From contig NC_091929.1 of NCBI RefSeq assembly GCF_041260155.1, positions 41,805,744 through 41,869,743 on the forward strand: a DNA stretch of 64,000 nucleotides. Direction: 5' to 3'. The notes beneath the pieces were generated by a model, which worked only from the letters and a program-made list of their open reading frames with translations, did no database searches and was not told where the DNA came from. The translations under genes were made by a program, and so were the position numbers. Shown here piece by piece: positions 11,126-22,869 of this stretch (position 1 is the stretch's first letter; each line of letters starts with the position of its first letter). The stretch comes from Ptychodera flava. Its lineage: Eukaryota > Hemichordata > Enteropneusta > Ptychoderidae.

Positions 11126-12284
11126 TTTTTAACCTTCAGAGCTGACACTGAGGGCGCGCTTACTGTAGGAGTCGTTTAATCAATTTCGGTACAAGCCACT
11201 ATCACATTGTAATTAAAATAGCACCAATGTCGCTGAAGCACAACTGACAGTGACTAAAGGTGCATTTATGGCGTAAACGAAACCACGATTTACAACAAAG
11301 TAATCTGAGATAATGTGAGAGCCAGTCCAACGCAAAAACCCATTGTCCTGGCACAACCAAATTCCAACACTCAAGTACCCAGATCTGTGATGAGTCTTAT
11401 TATATTACGAACTTTTCGTATATGATTTCTGCCTTGACCTCCATATTGTTGCCGTACTATAAGGATATTGCAATAGCGTGTCTAATGGTCACCAAGAGAG
11501 GGCGCACTATATACTGCATCATTATGTTATTAAACAGTGAACCATCAAGACTCAATGCACAAGGCGAGGAAACATAGGGCAAGAAAGGAGAGAACAAGGA
11601 AAACAGGGTCGTACACAAAACAAGGTTTAAAATCAGTATTCTTTATTCTTTATCAAATTTAAATTTGCAATACTCGTGTCCCTGTGGCTGGAGGCCGTAC
11701 AACTAAGTCAACATCGTACGCAGAGCTAATAGTACCACTGACTCCGTCAGTCATAGTAAAAAACAATATCAGCGGACCATCAATTCTCAGGACTCATTTT
11801 GAATATGTCCATCAAACGTTATCAGGCCTTAAAGGATTGACATTAGTTAACCTCAGTCTTCACGAGCACGGACGCAATACTAGAAACGCGTACATCCGAT
11901 TCTGCTTGTTTACTAAATGTCAAGGCAACAAGGGTTCGAAAATATCTTTATGAAAAATGCAAAGATTACGGATTAATCGACATTGAATAATGATAAAAAA
12001 GCTTTGTCTCACAATTTACAATTAACGTAGATTTCCTGGATAAATAGATACACTCATATTTTATTACGTGTATGACGTAATGGTACACACTGTTTTAAAT
12101 TTGCCACTCCTGGACCCTGGGATCGATTTCCTTACCTTTAAGCATAGACAGTAGAGACCTTGCTTAAAGGCATGACTCGAACTTTGTTGAAGGAAACTGC
12201 AAAAAATGCTCTTTCAAATCCGAATTTAAAAATAAAATCAAGATTCATGGAGCAAATATGTTAGAGTCGGAATGAATGTCCCCG
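11126..12284. other. No confident gene; possible minus-strand 3' exon
   Basis: On the minus strand, 11,754-11,659 reads MTDGVSGTISSAYDVDLVVR followed by PPATGTRVLQI and a stop. An AATAAA signal sits just downstream (11,642-11,647). This could be a terminal exon, but the open stretch is short and no upstream exon was found. The overlapping plus-strand ORF of 89 aa is probably its shadow or chance. Confidence 0.25.
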
Positions 12285-12904
12285 AAGCGCTTTCAAACTG
12301 AAGATGAAGTAACCATAGAATCCTGCAATTGAGATTGGATCGATTTTAAGACCATTAAAATTAAATGCATGTATTCACCAATACTTTTTGCCCTGATAAA
12401 GTGTTCAACTTGGACATGCTTTATCTAGTAATTATAACAGGTATATCGCTACACGCAATTCAACTTCTGTGTCTCAGAAATTTTTGTATCATTAAATAGC
12501 GTGCAATACTGAGTGTCTTTAACAAGATGTGATGATGCAAGCCATTATTTTAAGTCACCCAGAAAAAGATGTACAGCATATCTTTACTTCCTGATGTGCG
12601 GAAAACAAAAATAATGTCAACCAATTAACATACATGTTATAGAAAATGAAGGAAAGCACTTATTGGTCCAGAATCGGTGTCGAAGTTGACTATATGACAA
12701 ACAAACGTGCATTTTGACTACCCCTATTAAATCAGATGCCCAGGGATCATAATATTACTCGTTTTACATTGCACACAGCGAGTGCAGTCTCAGCTGACCT
12801 GGAGGGATACATTAAATGTTGCCAAAGCCTGATGTTTCTGACATAATGTAACTAAATAGAAAGTAGTTGTTTCCGTTCAGAAATCATAATCAAGCACTTA
12901 CACT

Positions 12905-13190
12905 AGATTCGGTTCAAGTTGAGAATTTTAAAAAAATAAAATCATTGTAATAGTTTCTCTGGTGTCTCTCCTGTTTCCTACAAACCTATTTAGAATTTGG
13001 CAGCCCAGGCCAGGTTTTCCTGGCGATTGAACGCGTTACCTTTGAGCCTGCGCAGTAATGAGTTAGTTTCTGCCATCCGGGAGAATCTCCCCTGCATCGC
13101 ATCATACACCCCACTCACGCGTTTCACATGCAAACAGAACAAAAATCATCGCGTTCACCCAACTCAAACATTCACAAATTAAATCTACAC
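12905..13190 (-). repeat. R2 repeat unit in left arm (empty site for the 8 kb element)
   Basis: A ~280 bp unit with ends resembling tagacttggttcaagtc. It recurs inverted at 25,490-25,755 and, split by the 8 kb element, at 25,755-25,807 plus 33,837-34,190. Read on the minus strand it contains gaacgcgatgatttttgttc, the uninterrupted counterpart of the 8 kb element's insertion site. Confidence 0.75.
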
Positions 13191-13479
13191 TTACACTTGT
13201 AACACCTTTGTAGTTGCAACTCCGAATGGTGTGAAATTTACGAAGCCGTTGTCAAGATAATAAACCAAAACACAAGAATTGCTGCTGACTTCTTTATTCT
13301 ATTTATCTTATAGATTTACAGAGATAAAATCAGAAATAACAATTCTGCTTTGATTGTGGAATGAAGTTATACGATTATATCCTAGTATACTCCACCTCTA
13401 CCGGTCCTAGTTACTTTGCAAGAGTGTGGCAGTAGGGATCTAAAGATAAAAGTGATATCCGATTAATTTAAATAACACT

Positions 13480-13815
13480 ATGTATGTATGTAAGTATGTA
13501 TGTATGTATGTATGTATGTATGTATGTATGTATGTATGTATGTATGTATGTATGTATGTATGTATGTATGTATGTATTATGTATGTATGTATGTATGTAA
13601 TGTATGTATGTATGTATGTATGTATGTATGTATGTATGTATGTATGTATGTATGTATGTATGTATGTATGTATGTATGTATTCATGCATACATGCATGCA
13701 TGCATGCATGTGTGTATGTATGTATGTATGTATGTATGTATGTATGCATGCATGCATGCATGCATGCGGTTCAAAGGGAGCTTGGAACCCACGCACGCAC
13801 GTATGTATGTATATA
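13480..13815. repeat. (TATG)n microsatellite with ATGC blocks, left arm
   Basis: About 330 bp of tatg repeats with two catgcatgc blocks near 13,683-13,710 and 13,746-13,767. It is the counterpart of the ~890 bp array at 24,338-25,227. All long Met-Tyr-Val-Cys or His-Thr-Tyr-Ile ORFs here are microsatellite artefacts. Confidence 0.95.
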
Positions 13816-14013
13816 TGATGTACATTTTTGCCTTCTTTCATATGAAACACAGTAAACTGTGACAATATGCAAACCTTCATATAATTATGTTTAATTTATG
13901 TCTTAGTCTTGGCCCTCAATCCTTGAAAGTGAAGTCCATAAACATTATGTATGCAAATCGAATGTCACTTTCCAGGCAGATTCGAACCTTCGCTAAGCAC
14001 GTCTTTGTACAAG

Positions 14014-16075
14014 TCACGATAAATACCTACCTGGAACTTCGCAGACGAATCCTTTGGGTCTCTCATCACAGTATTCGTCATCCCATTTACCTTTGTTACC
14101 ATCTCTGAACCTGTAACGTAGGACATGAGAAAAACCCGTGTAAGTTTATAAAAGCTTATTTCTGATAACGAATACAATTATTTGTAGCAACAGGAATTGT
14201 ATGCCGCAGTAATCATTTTCTACATTTGTGTATACACTCTTTCTACACAATTTCTATGACATAATTCGAATACGGAATTTGTTCTCCTCACTATGTCTGT
14301 AGTGGGAAATTGAACAAAATGAAATAGCGATGATAATGTAAGAATGTAATACAGTTGCTTTGGAGTTACCTGCTCGCCAACAATACATGGCTGCTAAATT
14401 AGTATAGATTATTTCATGGTTTAATTTGGACCGTTTTGGGACAGTGGAAGTCATCTAAGACAAAAAGCTACCCAGGCAACTCAATGATATCACTTCATCA
14501 ATCAGAGAAGATCTTATGATGACCTGCTTTACACTGCTTTACCACTCTGCGTAAAAACTCATTATTACTAATGCTTACCACATCTGTACGCAGTCTTGGC
14601 CATTCCTTCTGTCCAGTTTGTTATCATTGTCAGGCTGACCACGCGCCCAGTTCTCGTAGTCGTTTTGGCCCATCCTATCGCCATTTTTCCAGTCAAATCT
14701 CCCTTCGCTCCTGCTGTCGCTCAGACCAATAAAGAATCCATGGTTTTTGATGCACTTCTTCTTATGTAGCTTGTTAGACTTGATGAGATCACGAATTTCG
14801 CCATCAACGTATCCGTTATTAAGTACGGCTAGACGACCGGCATAACCTCGCCGGATGAAACGAGATCGGCAAACGGCGTTGGCTCTCTGTTGGTATGGAT
14901 GGTCATCTTCATCTTGTTGACAATACACTTCATATCGGATGCACTTAGGGAAGCAGTAAGAGCCATACGTTTTCAACGTAACAGTCGCTTTTAACAAAGA
15001 AGAAGATGAACTGAAAAAGCTGATGATACAAATAATTACTGTTTCATAAAGTTAATGAACTAAAGGAATACAGATGTTGAGAAGATAGAAGGCTTAAATA
15101 TTTAAATTAACTGATATCTCACATTAACACTTCTGTTCATTATTGCTGCCAGTATTACGTACATGAACCTATGAGCCTGAATGCAAGGATAGCAAAAGTT
15201 ATTGAAATGAATTTGCCTTCCGGTTTTTGGATTTTATCCTGGTATTCCGTGGTCCTTTAACATTTTACAGGTACATACTACAATCAACAAATCCAGACTA
15301 TGGGAATCTAACTCATCATCATCATTATTATCATCTTTAGCAGCAGCAATACATTAAAACTTTTAACAACATTGGAAAGAAAAGACTGAATGACTTACCC
15401 GCTGGTTCCTAAAGCGATAACGAGATTCGTTGATTGCAAGAAGGAGAAATGACAAGTTGTTTAGCAACGAATGGATGCAGCAGGAATAAAAATGAAACTG
15501 TGCAAAGATTGAGATGGCAGTCAAAACTCTAGAGAAACAAACTCATCAATTACGGACTGGATTGTCCTGGTTCAGCTGAACACCGTTGTCGTCACCTGGA
15601 TACGTAGTCACAACTTTAATCATGCAAGTTATTTGCATGGGAAAAAAGTGTAAGTTTTCAAAATATCGAAGCCTTTGTGCACATGGATATCTTATAAGGC
15701 CTACCGATAACTCCAGACGGTAACTTTTATAGGCATGATTACTGAGGGAATGATATGAGCTATCATCTAAAGCTATCTACATGAGCTTCTGATCACCTCG
15801 GCAGATACAGATTTTCTTTGGATAAGTAAAGATGCATGGCCAATATTGACCACTTGTAACATATGGAGATACAAGAATTGGGTAAGGGATAAAGTACACA
15901 GCCACTTTGTCCAAAGAAAATCAAGTTCGTTACAAAAAAATTCCCCCAGGGCCCTTATCTCCACTTTTCCACCCCACCCCCACCCCCATGCTCGTCAGGA
16001 GAAAGTAACTGACAATACCTGTGCGGAAGCATACACCACGCACGCGATGAGCATAAAAATTATCTTCAGGTCCAT
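14014..16075 (-). CDS. Secreted C-type lectin (left palindrome copy)
   Basis: Four exons on the minus strand: 16,075-16,019 (signal peptide), 15,408-15,399 (10 nt micro-exon), 14,987-14,579 (most of the lectin domain) and 14,110-14,014. All introns are GT-AG and phases agree, giving 190 aa. Residues 1-19 (MDLKIIFMLIACVVYASAQ) are a signal peptide. The C-type lectin domain spans about 30-185 with Cys at 34, 38, 45, 62, 101, 155, 173 and 182, an FFIGLSD motif (WIGL equivalent), QPD at 140-142 and WDD at 168-170. QPD is the galactose-type Ca2+-binding motif in this family; WDD stands where WND is usual. The start follows an in-context ATG and the stop follows VCEVPGRYLS. GTAGGT just before the stop could instead be a donor to another exon. 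Probably secreted, in carbohydrate recognition or immunity. Confidence 0.88.
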
Positions 16076-18617
16076 GGCGATCATCTGCAGATGAAACTTA
16101 CATTCACATTAGTTACATGTATTCCGGAAGGATATACAATACTTCATTCACCACAGAAACTAAAGATGTAAGTCGAGTAAGTGTTTAATCTAAATGGGAA
16201 ACAAGGCTATCTCTTGGATTACGAAAATCTGCATTTCCGTAAGATAAACTGAGCATTTAACTATGATATACGTAACTTACATATGTAAAATTTGAATGAA
16301 ACAACACACCTTGATTCTAAGCGTATTGAATTTTTGTTGAAACGATAACTCTTGAAACAATCATTCACATTGAGTGATTGATGATTGAAAATACGCATGA
16401 TCAGGTTTTCTTTTAAAACTTACAAATTGTGAGAATGCTATATGTACATGTAACAACTACGGCCTATATATTCCTTTGCACATATAAAGATGTTTCTCTA
16501 AAATTTGCTTTTTTCGATATGTACAAAGAGCACAGTTGCATCATGGTTGCTGTTAACAGCCCATACAGTTGGAAGCGTGTTTTCGGACAATTTAGAGTCC
16601 TACGTGGATGTTACAAAAAAAATCAACTACATGGATTTTCTTCTATACAGGTTTCGAAGGTAGAAAGGCTATTTGAAATCACTTCATCGTGGATTCAATC
16701 GCTACAACCAAGAATTGTACTCCGTTAGTTACTCACCGAGTGGAATCCTTCTCCGTCTGCACGAGTTGGTTTCTGGTTCCGATGATCGACAGTAGAAATC
16801 CATGAGAATATATAGGGAAAATATCGTCGGGGGTGTCGCCTTACAACTGTCGCTGCATATCATTATTCTGTGACATGATATGTACTTACAGAGAAATGGA
16901 AATGGGTAGCAAATATTGCAGGGACACCCCCGAGTGCAGGATAGAATGTATGAAAATACGGGGGTTGATATTTGGGTACTTAAGACCACATGTTCTGTTC
17001 AGTCGAAAAATCACTTGAGAAAAGTTTCTCAGTTGGTAAAAGATGCAACAGATGATTTCATTTCAAAACTCAATTCAATACAACGAAGTCACCTGTTTTA
17101 AATAACGAGCTGTTAATCAATATTGCCTGGCCTGTCAAAGACACAGCACAGTTGTTACGTTTACTAGATAGCTAAGAAAAAAATAACAATACGCTGAAAT
17201 TATTTAAATTATTTTGCGTTTTTCATCGACAATGATGGTAGATGTCGGACGTTTGGAATTCAGTCGAAGTTTCTAACTTGAACTTCAAACTAAAACAATT
17301 CAATACGCTCAGAATAAAAGTTATAGGTACATCTAAATGTCTTTCCTTCCGGAAAAATAAACAAACTTTTGAACGAAATTTGTAAACTCAAGCGATTTCT
17401 ATACCCGGTCCGGCGTATGGACATTTTATTTTGGTTTTGTGTTAGATGACTGGGAGATAAATGTGCATTATTTATCATAAAATGTAGAATGGACGATTTC
17501 CAGATAAACAAAGAGGGTTGGTAATATGAACATGTTGGTTGTGGACTTGTGAAATGGGAGTTTGAAATCTTAAAGATTTGAAAGGCTGAGGGGGAGTTGC
17601 TGTAGAAAAGAGATAGGCGGTGAGGTAGTTTTAATGGGCGGATGGTCAAAAGAATATTTAGTGGTAGTGAGGAGAGGGAAACTAGTTACCAAGAAGAGTC
17701 TATCTTTCAATTTGTTGCGGATGACAGTTGCAATTACTAACGGTATTGCAATACCCTACACAATAAACAACTGCAGCTTTGCTCAACATTTCTCAAAGAT
17801 GCTGGCTAACTGCCCGTGGTTTCTTAGAATGAAACGTAAATAAAATTTGGAAGGGAATTATAAAGCTGTTCTTAACATCTCTCTCACTAGCATGTATGGA
17901 AAATATGCCATCTTACTTAATTTCGATGCCCATTCCCAACGCCCTACAACAATTCAAACTCCCCACTACCTCTTCCCTCTACCGAAAACTCCACATTGTC
18001 TACTAGATCCCCACTAGGCCACCCAGATCAACGCATAACCGTGCGAGCACCATACACTGAGTATACCGTGGGACATTGCTCTCCTCTAAGTTAGGCGCTT
18101 AATATCCCCCCCCCAAAGTTCTATCAGCCACGTCATCCCCCCCCCCTTCGTATTTCCGGTAAGTACTGTCAAACACTTTCTCTCCGTCTACTGAAAAAAA
18201 TGAAATTTCTTCCCCGCCCACAGTAAATATAGATTTTTTCTCCACGCTGGCTGATTAGTTTTTTTAAATCTGACCGCCCGCTGAAAAACTGCGCACGAAT
18301 ACCTTTTTGCACGAACAGCTCAGTTGGCGACACCTGTTTACTGGGTCTGTCTTCATTGTTGCGCAAATACCAGTAAAATTTGAAATATCACATAACATGA
18401 AATTCCGCTATAAACGCACAGATGGCAATACGATTTCTTTCTGGCTGCGTTATCAGTACCCCCATTTCCAATGGTTTTACTTTAGTAGGTGAAGAGGGGT
18501 CCATTTACCTGTTTCATATTACCAGACATGAAAGCAACATTTCAGTTGATTATAACAGCCAGTTCTGCGTTTTTTAATTAAGTGTTATCCTGTGTAATGG
18601 AGTGACATGACTGTTTA
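16076..18617 (-). other. Lectin 5' flank and inner left arm
   Basis: Non-coding 5' flank of the left lectin gene, mirrored at 19,352-22,034. It includes the 16,896-17,165 tract that is identical between arms. No TATA box could be assigned with confidence. Runs of c (18,104-18,145) and a potential promoter lie nearer the centre. ORFs here are short and differ between the arms, except the 61-aa ORF in the identical tract. Confidence 0.6.
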
Positions 18618-19351
18618 TGACGTCATCGTTCAAGGAAAATCAAGCCTTTACCAGTCTGTTCTTGTCAGCGGCATGGCGAGCTATTCTGCACGCGGTACCA
18701 AACACATTCTGTTTTCAATATCATTTTCATATGGGAAAAAAATTAATAGAATCAGTTGCGTGAAGACTGGCAATTTACTCGCATGCTTTACTGATATTTG
18801 TTTTGGTGAAAACAAAAAAACTGACAATTTTTTCAGTACCTACATACCCTATTTTTCAAAAGCATGTTATCGGAACCACAAATTTCTTTGGCTTAATTTA
18901 AATATATGTATGAATTTGTTAAAAGAATGTTTTGTTCGGCAAACGAGGAAGGCGTTAGCATCAAATAAAAAAATGTTTTTCACGTGCATAAATTTTCATG
19001 ATTGACTGCCCTCATCGGCAACAGTTATATGCAGTACGTCCAAAGGCGTAGAGGTAGGAGCTTCTAAGTGGCTGAATTGTTAAATTATGAAAACGCCAAT
19101 GGTGTTACATTTTGTGCAAATTCGATTAAGGTACGCAAAATCTACTGATGAAATTATAGCTTGATACTTATGAAGCCTTCGTGTGGATGGGTTGTTCAGA
19201 AGTAAGACGCGTATTAACATTTTCAACATAATATTTTTTTCAAATTTCATAAACATGAAACCTAAACATCCACAATTAATGAATTTCACAAGGCTTTGCT
19301 TACCTTACTATTAAACGTAACTGTGATTGTCTTTTTTCGTGGTAAAATGGT
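18618..19351. other. Palindrome spacer (unique centre)
   Basis: About 730 bp between the two arms. The plus strand has a 132-codon open stretch (18,607-19,005) that starts inside the left arm's last bases. It shows no recognisable domain, has AT-driven composition (Phe/Lys/Ser-rich) and is not supported as a gene. Confidence 0.7.
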
Positions 19352-20699
19352 AAAACAGTCATGTCACTTTGTCACACAGGATGACACTTAAAAAACGCAG
19401 AACAGGCTGTTTTAGTCAACTGAACTGCTGCTTTCATGTCTGGTAATATGAAACAGATAAATGGACCCCTCTTCACCTACTAAATTAAAAACCATTGGAA
19501 ATGGGGGTACTGATAACGCAGCCAGAAAGAAATTGTATTACCATCTGTTCGATTATAACGGAATTTTATGATATGTGATATTTTCAAATTTTACCGGTAT
19601 TTGCGCAACAATGAAGACAGACCCAGTAAACAGGTGTTGTCAGTGAAGCTGTTCCTGCAAAAATGTGTTTTTGCGAAGTTTTTCAGCGCGTGGTCAGATT
19701 TAAACACTAATCAGCGGGCGGGGAGAAAAAAAATCGACATTTACTGTGGGCGGGGAAGAAATTTCATTATTTCCAGTACACGGGGAGAAAATGTTTGACA
19801 CCAGGTACCGGAAAATACGAAGTGGGAGGGAAATGCCGTGGTTGATAGAACTTGGGGGAGATTTAGGGCTTAGAGGATGGTAATATTCCAATTTATACTC
19901 AGTGTATGCTGCTCGCACGGTTTTGTGTTGATCTGGGTTGCCTAGTGTTGGGCGTGGGGAGCGGGCATCAAAATTCATTGAGATGGTATATTTTGTGTCT
20001 ATGCTAGTGAGCGAGCAGTTAAGAACTGCTTTATATTTCCCAATCCAAATTTTTTTTACGTTTCATTCTAAGAAACCACGGGCAGTTAGCCAGCATCTTT
20101 GAGAAATGTTGAGCAAAACTGCAGTTGTTTGTTTTCTAGGGTATTGCAATACTGTTTGTAATTGCAACTGCCACCCGCTACGAATTGAAAGATTCTTCCC
20201 GGTAAGTAGTTTTCCCTTTCCCACTACCACTAAATCCCCTTTTGACCATCCGTCCATTAAAACTACCTCACCGCCTATCTCTTCTCTGCAGCAACTTCCC
20301 CTCAGCCTTTCAAATCCTTAAGATTTCATACTCCCATTTGACAAGTCCACAACCAATATGTTCATATTTGTTTATCTGGAAGTTGTCCGTTCTACATTAT
20401 ATGATTAAATAATGCAGATTTATCTCCCAGTCATCTAACACAAAACCAAAATAAAATGTCCATACGCCGGACCGGGTATAGAAATCGCTTGAGTTTACAA
20501 ATTTCGTTCAAAAGTTTGTTTATTTTTCCGGAAGGAAAGACATTTAGATGTACCTATAACTTTTATTCTGAGCGTATTGAATTTGTTTAAAGTTTAAGTT
20601 TGAAATCTCGACTGAATTACAAACGTCCAAAATATGCCATTATGGTCAATGAAAAACGAAAATATTTTCAGTTATTTTCTAGCTTTGTTATCTAGTACA

Positions 20700-20935
20700 C
20701 ATGTTTTTTTAACTTCACATCCAACAGGCGAACCAAATTGAATGATAAGGAAGCTATGACCCACTAACGAATGGAGCAATTAGGAGTAAAGAGCTTTGTT
20801 CAGGGACACACTAAGGTCTCGAACACACCATTCTCTGACAGTGAGTCCGTTACTCTGGACCTCCCGGGTCTCGAACTCACTGTCGTCCAATAGTGAGTCC
20901 GGTACCCTAACCACTGCCCCCACGGTGCCTCCTAA
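20700..20935 (-). mobile_element. SINE-like insertion with two tRNA-type B boxes
   Basis: This stretch is absent from the otherwise matching left arm, between gttacgttta and ctagatagc (17,157-17,175). On the minus strand it starts aggcaccgtgggggcagtgg with a box-A-like tggttagggta. It has gttcgagaccc near 20,867-20,877 and a second ttcgagacc near 20,816-20,825, and ends in an A-rich aaaaaaacatgt. The region seems to be two tandem tRNA-like units. Pol III promoter boxes plus an A-rich tail fit a tRNA-derived SINE; no target duplication was found. Confidence 0.65.
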
Positions 20936-21201
20936 ACGTAACAACTGTGCTGTGTCTTTGACAGGCCAGGCAATATTGATTAACAGCTCGTTATTTAAAA
21001 CAGGTGACTTCGTTGTATTGAATTGAGTTTTGAAATGAAATCATCTGTTGCATCTTTTACCAACTGAGAAACTTTTCTCAAGTGATTTTTCGACTGAACA
21101 GAACATGTGGTCTTAAGTACCCAAATATCAACCCCCGTATTTTCATACATTCTATCCTGCACTCGGGGGTGTCCCTGCAATATTTGCTACCCATTTCCAC
21201 T
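20932..21201 (-). repeat. Arm tract identical to 16,896-17,165
   Basis: About 270 bp match the left arm without a visible difference, while sequence just beyond (gtgacatgatat-g/t-tac) already diverges. A 61-codon ORF starting MQGHPRVQDRMYENTGVDIW is identical in both arms, but shows no known domain. Confidence 0.8.
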
Positions 21202-22611
21202 CCTCTGTAGGTAAATATCATGTCACAGAATAATGATATGCAGCGACAGTTGTATGGCGACACCCCCGACAATATTTTCCCTATATATTCTCATAGATTT
21301 CTACTATCGATCATCGGAACCAAAAACCAACTCGTGCAGACGGGGAAGGATTCCAGTGAAAGATTCTCTCGGTGAGTAACTCAAGGAGTGCAAAGTTTGT
21401 ACGTAGTAATTGAATCCATGGTTGAATGAAGTGATTTCAAATAGCCCTTCTACCTATATAACCTGTACCGAAGAAAACCTATCTTGTTGATTATTTTTGC
21501 AACATCGATGTAAGACTCTAGATTGTCCGAAAACGCGCATCCAACCGTAGGCTGTTAACAGCAACCATGATACAACCGTGCTCTTTGTACATATTATAAG
21601 GATCGATTACAAATAAACCAAAGTTTTTCGGAGCATCTTAATATGTGTAAAGGAATATACAGGCGGCGTTTTATGTGTATACATTGCATTCTCACAATTT
21701 GTAAGTTTAAAAGAAAACCTGATCATACGTATTTTTAATCGTCAATCACTCTTTTGCACGATTGTTTCAAGAATAATCGTCAAAATCAAAGCTACAGGGA
21801 TTTCTAATTATGGTTGTAGGGTTCATTTAAATTTTACATATGTATATGACGTATATCATACTTAAGTGCTCACAGTTTTTCTTATGAAAATGCAGATTTT
21901 CGTAATTAAAGAGATGGCCTTGTTTCCTATTTAGATTAAAGCATCTTTAGTTTCTATGGTGAATGAAGTATTGTATATCCTTCCCGAATACATGTAATAA
22001 ATGCGAATGTCAGTTTCACCTACAGATGATCACCATGGACCTGAAGATAATTTTTATGCTCATCATGTGCGTGGTGTATGCTTCCGCACATCAGCAGCAG
22101 GTATTGTCAGTTACTTTCTCCTAATGAGAGATATTGGGGTGGAGGGTGGGGTGGAAAAGTGGAAATAAGGGAGAACAACTTTTTGTAATGAACGGAGGTT
22201 TTCTTTGGAGACAGTGGCTGTGTATTTCATCCCTTACCCCAATTCTTGTATCTCTCTATATGTTACAATTGGTCAACAGTGACAATGCATCTTTACTTAT
22301 GCACATTAAATCTGTATCAGCCGAGGTGATCAGAAGCCCATGTAGATAGCGTTAGAAGTCTTACATATCATTCCATCAGTAATGACGCCTATAAATGTTA
22401 CTGTCTGGAGTTATTGGTAGACCACATAAGATATCCATGTGCACAAACGCTTCGATATTTTGAAAACTTACACTTCTTTCCCATGCAAATGACCTGCATG
22501 ATTAAAATTGTGACTACGTATCCAGGTTACAAAAACGGACTTCGGCTGAACCAGGGCCCTCGGTAATTAATCAGTTTGTTCCTCTAGAGTTTTGACGGCC
22601 ATCTAAATCTT

Positions 22612-22613
<2 letters not shown>

Positions 22614-22660
<47 letters not shown>
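22614..22660. repeat. (AT)n microsatellite in lectin intron
   Basis: Pure at repeat in the first intron of the right lectin copy, absent from the left arm. Confidence 0.95.
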
Positions 22661-22664
<4 letters not shown>

Positions 22665-22824
22665 GTCTTTTTATTCCTGCTGCATCCATTCGTTGCTAAA
22701 CAACTTGTCATTTCTCCTTTTTGCAATCAACGAATCTCGTCAACGCTTTAGGAACCAGCGGGTAAGTCATTCAATATTGTCTTTCCAATGATGTTAAAAG
22801 TTTTAATGTACTGCTTCTGCTAAA

Positions 22825-22867
<43 letters not shown>
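22825..22867. repeat. (GAT)n microsatellite in lectin intron
   Basis: Fourteen gat units; the left arm has only a short mixed cat/att run (15,315-15,340). Confidence 0.95.

Positions 22868-22869
<2 letters not shown>

Larger units (their letters stand above)
12285..18617 (+). repeat. Left arm of large palindrome
   Basis: This 6.3 kb segment is matched in inverted orientation by 19,352-25,807, then 33,837-34,482, then 39,671 to about 39,945. Anchor matches on opposite strands: the lectin exons, cgccggaccgggtatagaaa (17,404/20,467), ctaggaccggtagaggtgga (13,398/25,288), and gtttactgggtctgtcttca. Homology fades near 12,285 and stops sharply at 18,617. Most parts look roughly 85-95% similar by eye; one tract (16,896-17,165) is identical. 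Confidence 0.92.

Noticed and set aside
18607-19005. 132-codon ORF in the palindrome centre
   Set aside because: No domain, low-complexity AT-driven composition, and its start lies in arm sequence while the rest is unique.
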